Source: Rhizocola hellebori | GTDB lineage: Bacteria; Actinomycetota; Actinomycetes; Mycobacteriales; Micromonosporaceae | Assembly: GCF_016862955.1 (NCBI RefSeq) | Contig: NZ_BONY01000041.1 | Location: forward strand, 22,460-86,459 | Length of the DNA stretch: 64,000 nt | Reading direction: 5' to 3' | Part shown: one piece after another, positions 35,099 through 43,185 of the stretch | How positions within the stretch are numbered: the first letter of the stretch is position 1 | How the letters are laid out: the number at the start of each line of letters is the position of its first letter | The notes under the pieces: model-generated | What the model was told of the DNA's origin: nothing | The model's database searches: none | The model's input: the letters and a program-made list of their open reading frames with translations, nothing else | Made by a program: the position numbers and the translations under genes

Positions 35099-36076
35099 TC
35101 AGTCGGCCATTTCGATGATTTGTTCGGCGGGCAGCCGGGGCGTGTGCGGCGGGCCCGAGTGAAGCGGATCGGGCGAGCCGAGACGAAGCACCAGGTATGG
35201 AGAGCCGACCCCGGAAAGCAGGCGCCGCAGAAACTCGCGGGTGGCGAGGACCTCGATGACCGCGCTGAACGGCAGCACTGACAGTCCGAGCTCGGAGGCG
35301 ATCAGCCAGCCGGCCGACATTGCCTCACCGGCACGCAGCCAGTCTGCCGGCTCATCGCTTTGTCCGAAAAGGACCGCGTAGGCGGCCTCGCGGTCATGAC
35401 CCTCTCCCGTGCGCAGGGTGCCTTGGCGCACGAAGTCACGGCCGGGCACCACCGTCTGCGGCGGGCTGTCGACCAGTGCCGTGTCCGGCACGCCGACGCC
35501 GCTGGCGCGGTCTCCGCCGACCCAGTAGGCCAGCTCTTCAAGCTGCTGCGGATCTGTCACCTCGATCTGATCGGCGCGGGCAGACGCGGAGCCGAGCTCG
35601 AGGACCTGGTCGGCGGTGAGCACATGGACATCGATCCCCTCGGCGGTCATCGCGGCGCGCACGGCGTCGAGGGCCTCGGCCGCCACAGGCGTGTCGCTGA
35701 CCGGCCGGCGATCGGTGTGGCGCAGGCGAATCGCCTGGAACAGCCGCATCGCTTCGGCGGTGACCTCCACCCGCTCCCCCAGATCCACGTGGGCGAGGTG
35801 ATCGGGATCGTTGGGGTCGGGCATCCGTTGCACCAGCGCTGCCCAGCCTTGCGCCGCGAGCGCGACCCGCAGGTGGTGCAGTGCCGCACCGCAGCTCATC
35901 ACCAGCAGCCGCCCATGCGTATCGGCGACCTGCAGCTGGCGGCTGCGATCGGCGAAAAGGTCCAGCCCACGCTCGCTGACCCGCCACCGCCAGGGCTGGG
36001 TGTTGTGCACCGATGGGGCGTAACCGGCCGCCGCTGCAGCCTCCGCCAGCACGGCGGACTCGGGCCTGTCGCTCAT
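35099..36076 (-). CDS. Acg-type nitroreductase family protein 3, 325 aa
   Basis: Family motifs are present: APSVHNTQPWRW, LLVMSCGAALHHL, RHTDRRPVSD, GRDFVRQGTL and LGLSVLPFSAVIEV. It is the most diverged of the four copies: the late GLG-AP-SDV element of the others reads GLSVLPFSAV. Start uncertain between 36076 and ATGs at 36088 and 36097. Likely FMN-binding and dormancy-linked by family. A DosR-like box lies 37 bp upstream and is shared with the divergent CBS-BON gene. Confidence 0.82.
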   Translation of the reverse strand: MSDRPESAVLAEAAAAAGYAPSVHNTQPWRWRVSERGLDLFADRSRQLQVADTHGRLLVMSCGAALHHLRVALAAQGWAALVQRMPDPNDPDHLAHVDLGERVEVTAEAMRLFQAIRLRHTDRRPVSDTPVAAEALDAVRAAMTAEGIDVHVLTADQVLELGSASARADQIEVTDPQQLEELAYWVGGDRASGVGVPDTALVDSPPQTVVPGRDFVRQGTLRTGEGHDREAAYAVLFGQSDEPADWLRAGEAMSAGWLIASELGLSVLPFSAVIEVLATREFLRRLLSGVGSPYLVLRLGSPDPLHSGPPHTPRLPAEQIIEMAD

Positions 36077-36112
36077 GCCTTTGAGCATAAGGCCCAACGG
36101 CGGCCCGAACCC

Positions 36113-36126
36113 GAGTCTTTGGTCCC
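36113..36126. promoter_or_regulatory. DosR-like box between nitroreductase 3 and CBS-BON 2
   Basis: GAGTCTTTGGTCCC matches the core at 11 of 14 positions; the right half is well kept. It is 36 bp from the minus-strand start at 36076 and 75 bp from the plus-strand start at 36202. Confidence 0.58.
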
Positions 36127-36201
36127 GTGCAGCGCGGCCTTGCGCCCCTGACCGCGCGCGCCAACGCAGCCTAGCGTCAAAAGCGAAGAGAGGAGCAGGA
36201 A

Positions 36202-36882
36202 ATGAAGCAATGGACAGTCCAGGACGTGATGACCTCCGATGTCGCCTCCGTTCTGGTAAACACCCCCTACGCCGAGGTGGTTGCTACCTTGGCCAACCGC
36301 AAGGTCAGCGCTTTGCCCGTGCTCGACGGCTTCAACCGCGTCGTCGGTGTGGTCTCCGAAGCAGATCTGCTGCACAAGGTCGAGTTCATCGGCGAGGACA
36401 CCGATTTTCGGTTCTTCGAGTGGGGTACCAAGAAAGTCAACCGGGCCAAGGCAAACGCCACCACCGCAGGCGACCTGATGACCTCCCCCGCCGTCACCGT
36501 CCAACCCGGAATCTCCTTGGTGACCGCCGCCAAGCGGATGGAGGAAGCACACATCAAGCGCCTTCCCGTGCTGGACGAGATGGGCCGGCTCATCGGCATA
36601 GTCTCACGCCGCGACCTGCTCAAGATGTACCTGCGTCCCGACGGCGAGGTACGCGACGAGGTCATCGAAGGTGTGTTGCGCCAGTTGCTCTGGATCGACC
36701 CGCTGACCGTGCAGGTCGTCGTCGAAAACGGCGTGGTGACCCTCCACGGCGAGGTCGACCGCAAGTCCACCGCACAGATCGCCGCCCACGTCACCAGGCG
36801 GGTTCCCGGCGTGGTCCAGGTTGTCGACCAGGTGACCTGGAACTACGACGACATCACCATCCCCACCGGTGTCGGCGCCTGA
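36202..36882 (+). CDS. CBS-pair plus BON domain protein 2, 226 aa
   Basis: Same architecture and strong similarity to the product at 31610: opening MKQWTVQDVMTSDVASVLVN, two CBS motifs (KVSALPVLDGFNRVVGVVSE and RLPVLDEMGRLIGIVSRRDL), a conserved EWGTKKVNRAKANA linker between the CBS motifs, and BON at 150-222 (VVTLHGEVDRKSTAQIAAHV). AGAGGAGCAGGA precedes the ATG. Followed by Hsp20 after 43 bp. Confidence 0.87.
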   Translation: MKQWTVQDVMTSDVASVLVNTPYAEVVATLANRKVSALPVLDGFNRVVGVVSEADLLHKVEFIGEDTDFRFFEWGTKKVNRAKANATTAGDLMTSPAVTVQPGISLVTAAKRMEEAHIKRLPVLDEMGRLIGIVSRRDLLKMYLRPDGEVRDEVIEGVLRQLLWIDPLTVQVVVENGVVTLHGEVDRKSTAQIAAHVTRRVPGVVQVVDQVTWNYDDITIPTGVGA

Positions 36883-36925
36883 GACCGCTTTGCCCCAACC
36901 AGAGCACGAGAGGAGGTGAAACATC

Positions 36926-37351
36926 ATGCTTATCACCCGCAGGCGCTCCGGCCTGGCCTTCCCCGACCTGGCCGAACTGTCCTGGTTCCCCTTCGTCGAG
37001 CCGGTGATCCGGATCGAGGAGTACCACAAGGACGACCGTTACGTCGTTCGCGCGGAACTGCCCGGCGTTGACCCCGCGAAGGACATCGAAGTCACCGCTG
37101 AGGACGGCTATCTGCGCTTGGTCGTGACCCGTCAGGAGGACAGCAAGGAGCCGGGCCGCAGCGAGTTCCGCTACGGCACCTTCCACCGCACCATCGCCCT
37201 TCCGCCCGGCGCCAAGGAGGACACCATTCTGGCCACCTATGTCGAGGGGATCCTCGAGATCACGATGAAGATCGGTGAGCCGAAGCCGATCGGCAAACAC
37301 ATCCCGATCGCGATCGGGAACGGTCAGCCCAAGCCCGTCAAGAAGGGCTGA
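36926..37351 (+). CDS. Hsp20/alpha-crystallin family small heat-shock protein 2, 141 aa
   Basis: Crystallin domain at residues 28-120 with VRAELPGVDPAKDIEVTAED, EFRYGTFHRTIALPPGAKED and YVEGILEITM. AGGAGGTG lies before the ATG. It ends in a basic tail (PIAIGNGQPKPVKKG). Similar to HspX/Acr of mycobacteria, a major DosR-controlled chaperone. It follows CBS-BON 2 as the copy at 32303 follows CBS-BON 1, showing duplication of the pair. Confidence 0.88.
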   Translation: MLITRRRSGLAFPDLAELSWFPFVEPVIRIEEYHKDDRYVVRAELPGVDPAKDIEVTAEDGYLRLVVTRQEDSKEPGRSEFRYGTFHRTIALPPGAKEDTILATYVEGILEITMKIGEPKPIGKHIPIAIGNGQPKPVKKG

Positions 37352-37372
37352 GGGAAGTCCGCTGGCATTGCG

Positions 37373-37396
37373 GGGGCCGCATCTCGCTACGGCCCC
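37373..37396. terminator. Stem-loop after Hsp20 gene 2
   Basis: GGGGCCG (37373-37379) pairs with CGGCCCC (37390-37396) around ten bases, 22 bp past the Hsp20 stop and 24 bp before the next ATG. A terminator or partial attenuator. Confidence 0.5.
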
Positions 37397-37419
37397 TGCG
37401 CCCGCTAAGGAGATGCGTC

Positions 37420-37653
37420 ATGATGTGGAACGGCTATGGCATGGGCGGTTGGGGCATGGCTGTCATGCTGGTTTCCAGCCTGGTTTTCTGGACGTTGCTG
37501 GTCGGCGGCGCGGTTCTGCTCTACCGCGCATGGCGCGACAGCCCGAAGTCCGCCGGCCCGTCCAGTGCCGAGCAGCAGCTCGGCGAGCGTTACGCGCGCG
37601 GCGAGATAGATGATCAGGAGTATCGGCACCGGCTGACGGTTCTGAAACGCTGA
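37420..37653 (+). CDS. SHOCT-domain small membrane protein, 77 aa
   Basis: A Met/Gly/Trp-rich start (MMWNGYGMGGWGM), one membrane helix (residues 14-35), then a SHOCT motif at the C-terminus (LGERYARGEIDDQEYRHRL). These small proteins are common near stress genes and may mediate assembly or regulation; the exact role is unknown. AAGGAG stands before the ATG. Confidence 0.8.
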   Translation: MMWNGYGMGGWGMAVMLVSSLVFWTLLVGGAVLLYRAWRDSPKSAGPSSAEQQLGERYARGEIDDQEYRHRLTVLKR

Positions 37654-37683
37654 CCGATGCGGGGCCGCCGGCCCACCCACCGT

Positions 37684-37697
37684 GGGACCTTCGGCCC
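37684..37697. promoter_or_regulatory. DosR-like box before nitroreductase 4
   Basis: GGGACCTTCGGCCC, identical to the box at 10836; identity continues through 37709 (26 bases in all). It ends 36 bp before the ATG at 37734. Confidence 0.7.
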
Positions 37698-37733
37698 TGC
37701 CGGCCGGCCGAGCACAGGCGGTGCACTGGAGGC

Positions 37734-38690
37734 ATGAACATGTTGCGTGCGGCCGCCGAGCTCGCGCTCGCGGCGCCATCGATCTTCAACACCCAGCCGT
37801 GGACGTGGGTCGTGCACCCCGACCGCCTGCTGCTGCGCGCCGACCGGCAGCGGCAGCTACCCGCAGTGGACCCCAGCGGGCGGTTGCTCACCATCAGTTG
37901 TGGCGTGGCTCTGCATCACGCCGTCGTCGCCTTGGCGCCCGCAGCCGCCGAGGTGCGGCTCATGCCCGATCCCGCCGACCCTGACGTGCTGGCCTCGCTG
38001 CGCCTGAGGCCGGACAGGCCGCCGGATGACTCCGCTCTGGCGCTGCGGGCCGCCATCAAGCGCCGGCGCACAGACCGCCGTGCTTTCGCCCGCGTACCGG
38101 TCAGCACCGACACGGTCGATGCCCTGATCGCCGCCTGCGAGCAGCAGCAGGCACACCTGCACGTCCTGGCATGGCACCAGACGTCCCAATTCGCTCTGGC
38201 CGCCGTCCGGGCCGGCGCCCTGCAACTGTCCGATCCGGACTATCGCGCCGAGCTGGCCGACTGGACCCACCGACCGCCATGGAGCGGCGACGGTGTGCCT
38301 GCCTCCACCACCGTTCCCGCTATCCCGCGGCGGGTCCCGGTGCGCGACTTCGCCCCGTTCGGCGGCGCGAGCCTTCCGCCCGGGATCGACAACGATCTCG
38401 GCGCCAGCTATGCGGTCATCTACACCAACGTCGATGGGGTCAGGGCCTGGCTGCGTGCCGGGATGGCATTGTCGGCCGTCCTCCTGACCGCCACAGCGGC
38501 CGGCCTGGGCAGCGCTCCCATCAGCGACGTGACCGAGACCTTCCCCACCCGCACGCTGATGGACGACATGCTGCCCGCAGGCTGCGCACAGGTGGCCCTC
38601 CGGGTCGGGCATCCAGCCCCCGGCGAGCCTCCGGCCACACCGCGCCGGGTGCCCGCCGAGGTCATCTCAGAGGCCACCGACCCGCGATAA
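37734..38690 (+). CDS. Acg-type nitroreductase family protein 4, 318 aa
   Basis: Shares with the copy at 10933 not only the family motifs (APSIFNTQPWTW, LLTISCGVALHHA, RRRTDRRAF) but long stretches such as ELADWTHRP-WSGDGVP and VPVRDFAPFGG, and the same promoter box, so these two are the closest paralogues. An FMN-binding, DosR-type protein by family. A further box follows in the short gap before the universal stress protein gene. Confidence 0.85.
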   Translation: MNMLRAAAELALAAPSIFNTQPWTWVVHPDRLLLRADRQRQLPAVDPSGRLLTISCGVALHHAVVALAPAAAEVRLMPDPADPDVLASLRLRPDRPPDDSALALRAAIKRRRTDRRAFARVPVSTDTVDALIAACEQQQAHLHVLAWHQTSQFALAAVRAGALQLSDPDYRAELADWTHRPPWSGDGVPASTTVPAIPRRVPVRDFAPFGGASLPPGIDNDLGASYAVIYTNVDGVRAWLRAGMALSAVLLTATAAGLGSAPISDVTETFPTRTLMDDMLPAGCAQVALRVGHPAPGEPPATPRRVPAEVISEATDPR

Positions 38691-38692
38691 GC

Positions 38693-38706
38693 GGGTCTAT
38701 CGGCCC
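38693..38706. promoter_or_regulatory. DosR-like box before the universal stress protein gene
   Basis: GGGTCTATCGGCCC matches the core at 11 of 14 positions. It lies in the 52-bp gap between two genes in the same direction and ends 36 bp before the ATG at 38743. Confidence 0.65.
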
Positions 38707-38742
38707 TATTCCGTGCCCGCCAGGCGGAAGATGCTGAGAGGT

Positions 38743-39630
38743 ATGAACAGATCAATCGTGGCCGGTGTGGATGGCTCGCCCGGCGGCCTCACGGCAGCCC
38801 GCTATGGCGCCTCATTGGCGGAACGGCGTAACGTTCCGCTCAGGCTTATACACGTGTTCGAAAGCCTCTTCTACGGCTACGGTCCCCTGTTCGCCGCTGG
38901 CAACTACGCCGTTGCCGACGAGCAGCTGCACGCGGCGGCACAGAGGTCCCTTGCCAACGACGCGGAACAGATCCGTGCCGCCTATCCCGGTCTCACAGTC
39001 GAAGCGGACCTTCTCGAAGGTTTGCCCGCCGCAGTGCTGATCGAGGAATCCCAGGACGCCGTCGCGACCGTCGTCGGCACCCGCGGCCTTGGCGGCTTCG
39101 CGGGCCTGCAACTCGGCTCAGTCTCCAGCCAGGTGGCCGCGCACGGGCACGGGCCGGTCGTAGTCGTGCGCCCAGCCGAGCAACCGGACGGCCCGGTGCT
39201 GGTGGGCTTCGACGGCTCCGAGGCGTCCCAGGCAGCCCTCACCTACGGCATCCGCGAAGCGCTCGACCTGAAGGTGCCGCTCGCCGTCGCCAACGTCTAC
39301 TGGGAAGAGCCGCTGGGCCTGCAAAACCCTTGGGGTTCCAAGGAGATACCCGATCCGGCCGTCACCGCCGTGCACAAGTCCCAGCAGCTCATCGACGACG
39401 CCCTGGAGCTGGCCCGCGAGGAGCACCCCGACCTCCAGATCGAGATCCGCACCATACACAGCATGAACCCCGAATACAGCCTCGTCGAAGAATCCGCACA
39501 CGCCAGCCTCACCATCGTCGGCTGCCGCGGCCGCGGCGGCTTCGCCGGTCTCCTGCTGGGCTCGGTGAGCCGCACCCTGGTCCACCACGCTGCCGGGCCG
39601 GTGGCCGTCCTGCACCCCACCGCGCATTAA
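38743..39630 (+). CDS. Tandem universal stress protein, 295 aa
   Basis: Two UspA domains (about 1-145 and 150-295). Each carries the ATP-binding G-x2-G-x9-G-S loop: GTRGLGGFAGLQLGSVS and GCRGRGGFAGLLLGSVS. Two-domain USPs such as Rv2623 and Rv1996 bind ATP, slow growth and are DosR-induced in mycobacteria. ATG 38743 follows GAGAGG; an upstream start would overlap the box. It converges on the P-type ATPase remnant. Confidence 0.9.
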   Translation: MNRSIVAGVDGSPGGLTAARYGASLAERRNVPLRLIHVFESLFYGYGPLFAAGNYAVADEQLHAAAQRSLANDAEQIRAAYPGLTVEADLLEGLPAAVLIEESQDAVATVVGTRGLGGFAGLQLGSVSSQVAAHGHGPVVVVRPAEQPDGPVLVGFDGSEASQAALTYGIREALDLKVPLAVANVYWEEPLGLQNPWGSKEIPDPAVTAVHKSQQLIDDALELAREEHPDLQIEIRTIHSMNPEYSLVEESAHASLTIVGCRGRGGFAGLLLGSVSRTLVHHAAGPVAVLHPTAH

Positions 39631-39686
39631 GGCACTCTGGGGACAATCATTACCGGGCACCGATCTGTCCACGCCAACAATCACCG

Positions 39687-39989
39687 TCATCGTCCCCACC
39701 TCACGTTTCTCCAGATCCACAGGACCAGCGCGGGCACCACCGCGACCGCTGCGCAGACAGCAACTTGGCTGGCTGACAATGGTTCCGTGCCGAGCAACGT
39801 GCGCAGCGTGGTCACCACTGCCGCGGCGAGCAGCAGCGCCACCAGCGGGTCGGTGAGCTGCGCCCCGATCCTGCTGAGAAGACGGCGTGGACGCGGTTTG
39901 GCGACCGCGTTGGGGCCGTCGCCGGCCAGCCGAGCCGCCGCTTCCTTCGCGGACAGCCCGGCCGGCCGGTTCTCGGTCAGGACGGCCAT
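39687..39989 (-). pseudogene. P-type cation ATPase reduced to its two ends, 100 codons
   Basis: Residues 1-62 are the N-terminal cation-ATPase domain (GLSAKEAAARLAGDGPNAV, LTDPLVALLLAAAVV). Residues 63-100 look like the C-terminal helix of the same family (LGTEPLSASQVAVCAA, ending WRNVRWGR). The 700-800 residues between, including the phosphorylated DKTGT and all catalytic domains, are gone, while the frame is still open. DosR regulons of mycobacteria include the P-type ATPase CtpF, a possible ancestor. Its start overlaps the end of the phosphoketolase gene by 13 bp. Confidence 0.7.
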
Positions 39990-42376
39990 TTCCAGTTCCG
40001 GATTTCGGGCGCGTCCTCGCCGGTGGCCCTGGTGTGGTCGCGGCAGCGCTGACGAGCATCCACCATCTCCTGGCGCAAAGTGGCCGCGCTGACCGACAGC
40101 CCTGGGACGCGATCGATGACGTCAATCACCAGATGGAACCGGTCGAGATCGTTGAGCATCACCATGTCGAACGGCGTGGTGGTGGTGCCCTCTTCCTTGT
40201 AGCCGCGCACGTGAAGGTTGCTGTGGTTGGCGCGGCGGTAGGTCAGCCGGTGGATCAGCCACGGGTAGCCGTGGTAGGCGAACACGACCGGCTTGTCGCG
40301 GGTGAAGATGGCGTCGAACTGGTCGTCGGGCAGCCCGTGCGGGTGCTCCGAATCGGGCTGCAGCCGCATCAGGTCCACGACGTTGACGACGCGAATCTTC
40401 AGCTGCGGCAGCCTTTCGCGCAGTATCTCGGTGGCCGCCAGCACCTCCATCGTCGGCACGTCACCAGCGCACGCCAGCACCACATCGGGTTCGCTGCCCG
40501 CGTCGTTGCTCGCCCAGGGCCAGATGCCCAGCCCGCGCCGGCAGTGCAGCTTGGCTTGCTCCATTGTCAGCCAGTTGGGCGCGGCCTGCTTGCCCGCGAC
40601 GATGACGTTCAGATATTGGCGACTACGCAGACAATGGTCCAATGTGGACAGAAGGGTGTTGGCGTCCGGCGGCAGATAGACCCGGACCACCGCGGCCTTC
40701 TTGTTCACCACGTGGTCGATGAAACCCGGATCCTGGTGCGAGAAGCCGTTGTGGTCCTGCCGCCACACATGACTGGACAGCAGATAGGTCAGCGACGCGA
40801 TAGGACGCCGCCACGGAATCCCGTTGGTCACCTTGAGCCACTTGGCATGCTGGTTGACCATCGAGTCCACCACATGGATGAACGCCTCATAACTGGTCAG
40901 CAGCCCGTGCCGGCCGGTCAGCAGATAACCCTCCAAGAACCCTTGGCACAGATGCTCCGAGAGCACCTCCACCACCCGGCCCTGCGGCGCGAGATGGTCG
41001 TCGCCGGGCACGATGTCGGCGGTGAACACCCGATCGGTGACCTCAAGCACCGCACCGAGCCGGTTGGAGTTCGCCTCGTCCGGGGCGAAAAGCCGGAACC
41101 TGTCCGGGTTCGCACGCATCACCTCGCGCAGCCACTGCCCCGCCTGCCTGGCCGCCTCGATCTGCGAGCCACCGGGCTGCGGCACGACCGCCGCGTGCTC
41201 CTCGATGTCGGGCAACACCAGATCGCGCAATATCTGGCCGCCGTTGGTGTGCGGGTTCGCGCTCATCCTGCGCTCACCGCTGGGTTTCAACACATCCAAG
41301 CTTTTATCGGGTACCCCGAAAGAGCCAAAAAGCTCCTCAGGCCGATATGAGCGCATCCACTGCTCAAGCATCCCCAGATGCGCCGGGTTCTCACGCACGG
41401 CCGCCAGCGGCACCTGGTGGGCGCGGAACGTGCCCTCCACCGGCACACCGTCGACCTCGCGTGGCCCGGTCCAGCCCTTCGGCGTGCGCAACACGATCAT
41501 CGGCCAGCGCGGCCGCGACCCGTCACCGGTGGCACGGGCGTGTTGCTGGATCGCCGCAATGTCGTCCAGCGCGGCATCCAGCGCCTGGGCCATCTCGTGG
41601 TGAACCCGCGCCGGGTCGTCGCCGCTGACCTCGATCGGCCGGTAGCCAAAACCATGCATCATCGACATGAGATCGGTGTCGGGGATACGCGACAGCACGG
41701 TCGGGTTGGCAATCTTGTACCCGTTGAGGTGCAGGATCGGCAACACAGCCCCATCGGTGATCGGGCTAAGGAAGACGTTGGAAAGCCAGCTTCCCGAAAG
41801 CGGCCCGGTTTCGGCCTCACCGTCACCCACCACGCACGCCACCACGAGATCGGGGTTGTCGAACGCGGCACCGTAGGCATGCATCAACGAATACCCGAGC
41901 TCTCCGCCCTCATGAATGGAGCCAGGCACCTCAGGCGCCACATGGCTGGGAATCCCACCGGGAAATGAGAACTGACGGAACAGCTTAGCCATTCCGGCCT
42001 CGTCCCGGCTGATACTCGGATACACCTCGCTGTAGGTGCCCTCCAGCCACGTATTGGCCACGATGGCAGGGCCGCCGTGGCCGGGACCGGTAACGAAAAT
42101 GGCATTCAGATCACGGGCCACGATGGCCCGGTTCAGGTGCGCCCACAGCAGATTCAGCCCCGGGCTGGTCCCCCAATGCCCGAGCAGCCGCGGCTTGATG
42201 TCCTGCGTGGTAAGCGACTCGCGAAGCAAAGGGTTGGCCATCAAGTAAATCTGGCCCACCGTCAGATAGTTGGCCGCCCGCCACCAGGCGTCGACAGTGG
42301 CGTACTCCTCATCGTTGAGGTAGCCGGAACGGCTAGCTGAATCCGAGCGCTCACCGGCGCGGACAGTCACGGTCAT
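39977..42376 (-). CDS. xfp: Xylulose-5-phosphate/fructose-6-phosphate phosphoketolase, 799 aa
   Basis: Full-length [38 protein letters not shown] and [12 protein letters not shown] in the thiamine diphosphate-binding half, and [20 protein letters not shown] with SHQDPGF further on. It splits the sugar phosphate to acetyl phosphate plus erythrose-4-P or glyceraldehyde-3-P without using oxygen, a source of acetyl phosphate and ATP in fermentation. A weak DosR-like box lies in the divergent gap with the flavodoxin gene. Confidence 0.93.
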   Translation of the reverse strand: MTVTVRAGERSDSASRSGYLNDEEYATVDAWWRAANYLTVGQIYLMANPLLRESLTTQDIKPRLLGHWGTSPGLNLLWAHLNRAIVARDLNAIFVTGPGHGGPAIVANTWLEGTYSEVYPSISRDEAGMAKLFRQFSFPGGIPSHVAPEVPGSIHEGGELGYSLMHAYGAAFDNPDLVVACVVGDGEAETGPLSGSWLSNVFLSPITDGAVLPILHLNGYKIANPTVLSRIPDTDLMSMMHGFGYRPIEVSGDDPARVHHEMAQALDAALDDIAAIQQHARATGDGSRPRWPMIVLRTPKGWTGPREVDGVPVEGTFRAHQVPLAAVRENPAHLGMLEQWMRSYRPEELFGSFGVPDKSLDVLKPSGERRMSANPHTNGGQILRDLVLPDIEEHAAVVPQPGGSQIEAARQAGQWLREVMRANPDRFRLFAPDEANSNRLGAVLEVTDRVFTADIVPGDDHLAPQGRVVEVLSEHLCQGFLEGYLLTGRHGLLTSYEAFIHVVDSMVNQHAKWLKVTNGIPWRRPIASLTYLLSSHVWRQDHNGFSHQDPGFIDHVVNKKAAVVRVYLPPDANTLLSTLDHCLRSRQYLNVIVAGKQAAPNWLTMEQAKLHCRRGLGIWPWASNDAGSEPDVVLACAGDVPTMEVLAATEILRERLPQLKIRVVNVVDLMRLQPDSEHPHGLPDDQFDAIFTRDKPVVFAYHGYPWLIHRLTYRRANHSNLHVRGYKEEGTTTTPFDMVMLNDLDRFHLVIDVIDRVPGLSVSAATLRQEMVDARQRCRDHTRATGEDAPEIRNWKWPS

Positions 42377-42434
42377 AGTTTGATCGTCGCGCCGTCCGGG
42401 CCCCGAGTGCAGAGCAATCCTGCCTTTCCCGCCC

Positions 42435-42448
42435 AGGACCTATGACCC
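42435..42448. promoter_or_regulatory. DosR-like box between phosphoketolase and flavodoxin
   Basis: AGGACCTATGACCC matches the core at 10 of 14 positions and is 58 bp from the phosphoketolase start and 34 bp from the flavodoxin start. Position is exactly as for the better boxes, sequence weaker. Confidence 0.5.
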
Positions 42449-42482
42449 TGGCACTCGCGCGCCCATACGCCACGCTTAAACC

Positions 42483-43019
42483 ATGACCGCGCTCATCATC
42501 TATGAATCGATGTTTGGCAACACCCGCCGCATCGCCGAAGCAATCGCCGACGGGCTCGCCCCGCACCAGCGCGTCGAGCTCCGCGAAGTCGGCCAGGCAC
42601 CCATTCCCCTGCCCGCCGATCTGGATCTGCTGATCATCGGCGCCCCCACCCACGCCTTGGGCATGAGCCGGCCGAACACCCGCCAAAGCGCAGCCCAGCA
42701 GGCGACCGCCGGCCTGGTTTCCGCCGGCATCGGCGTGCGTGAGTGGCTCGACCGTCTCCTACCCGGATCACACCTCGTCCCCGCTGCCGCTTTCGACACC
42801 AAGTTCGGCAAACCGAGCTGGCTGCCTGGTTCGGCGGCGCGTGGCATCGCCAAGCGGCTCAAGCGTTTGGGCCACCTCCGGGCCGCCATGCCCAAGAGCT
42901 TCTACGTCACCGCGACCAAAGGGCCGCTGGCCGAAGGCGAGCTAACCCGCGCCCGCGAATGGGGAGACCTGCTCGGCCAGACCCACCCGGCCGGTCACTA
43001 CTTCACTCCGCTGGGCTGA
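42483..43019 (+). CDS. Flavodoxin-family protein, 178 aa
   Basis: The start MTALIIYESMFGNTRRIAEA is the FMN phosphate-binding loop of flavodoxins; LDLLIIGAPTHALGMSRPN and FYVTATKGPLAEGE follow in order. Longer than a minimal flavodoxin by a C-terminal arm. A one-electron carrier in the cytoplasm, possibly serving redox enzymes of the island. Intact, unlike the other flavodoxin at 33272. Confidence 0.85.
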   Translation: MTALIIYESMFGNTRRIAEAIADGLAPHQRVELREVGQAPIPLPADLDLLIIGAPTHALGMSRPNTRQSAAQQATAGLVSAGIGVREWLDRLLPGSHLVPAAAFDTKFGKPSWLPGSAARGIAKRLKRLGHLRAAMPKSFYVTATKGPLAEGELTRAREWGDLLGQTHPAGHYFTPLG

Positions 43020-43185
43020 CAGGACGACCACCCAGGTCCACGCAGCGGCGGCCAGCCCCGCATCCCAGCCAGGAACACGCCCGCGCCGCGGCAACCTGAC
43101 CAAGCTGAGATCGTGCCCGCCGCTGGCCAGCAGCCAGGAGATCAGCTTTTTATGGGTGGAACGTGTGGCCAAGGGATGCGACCGT

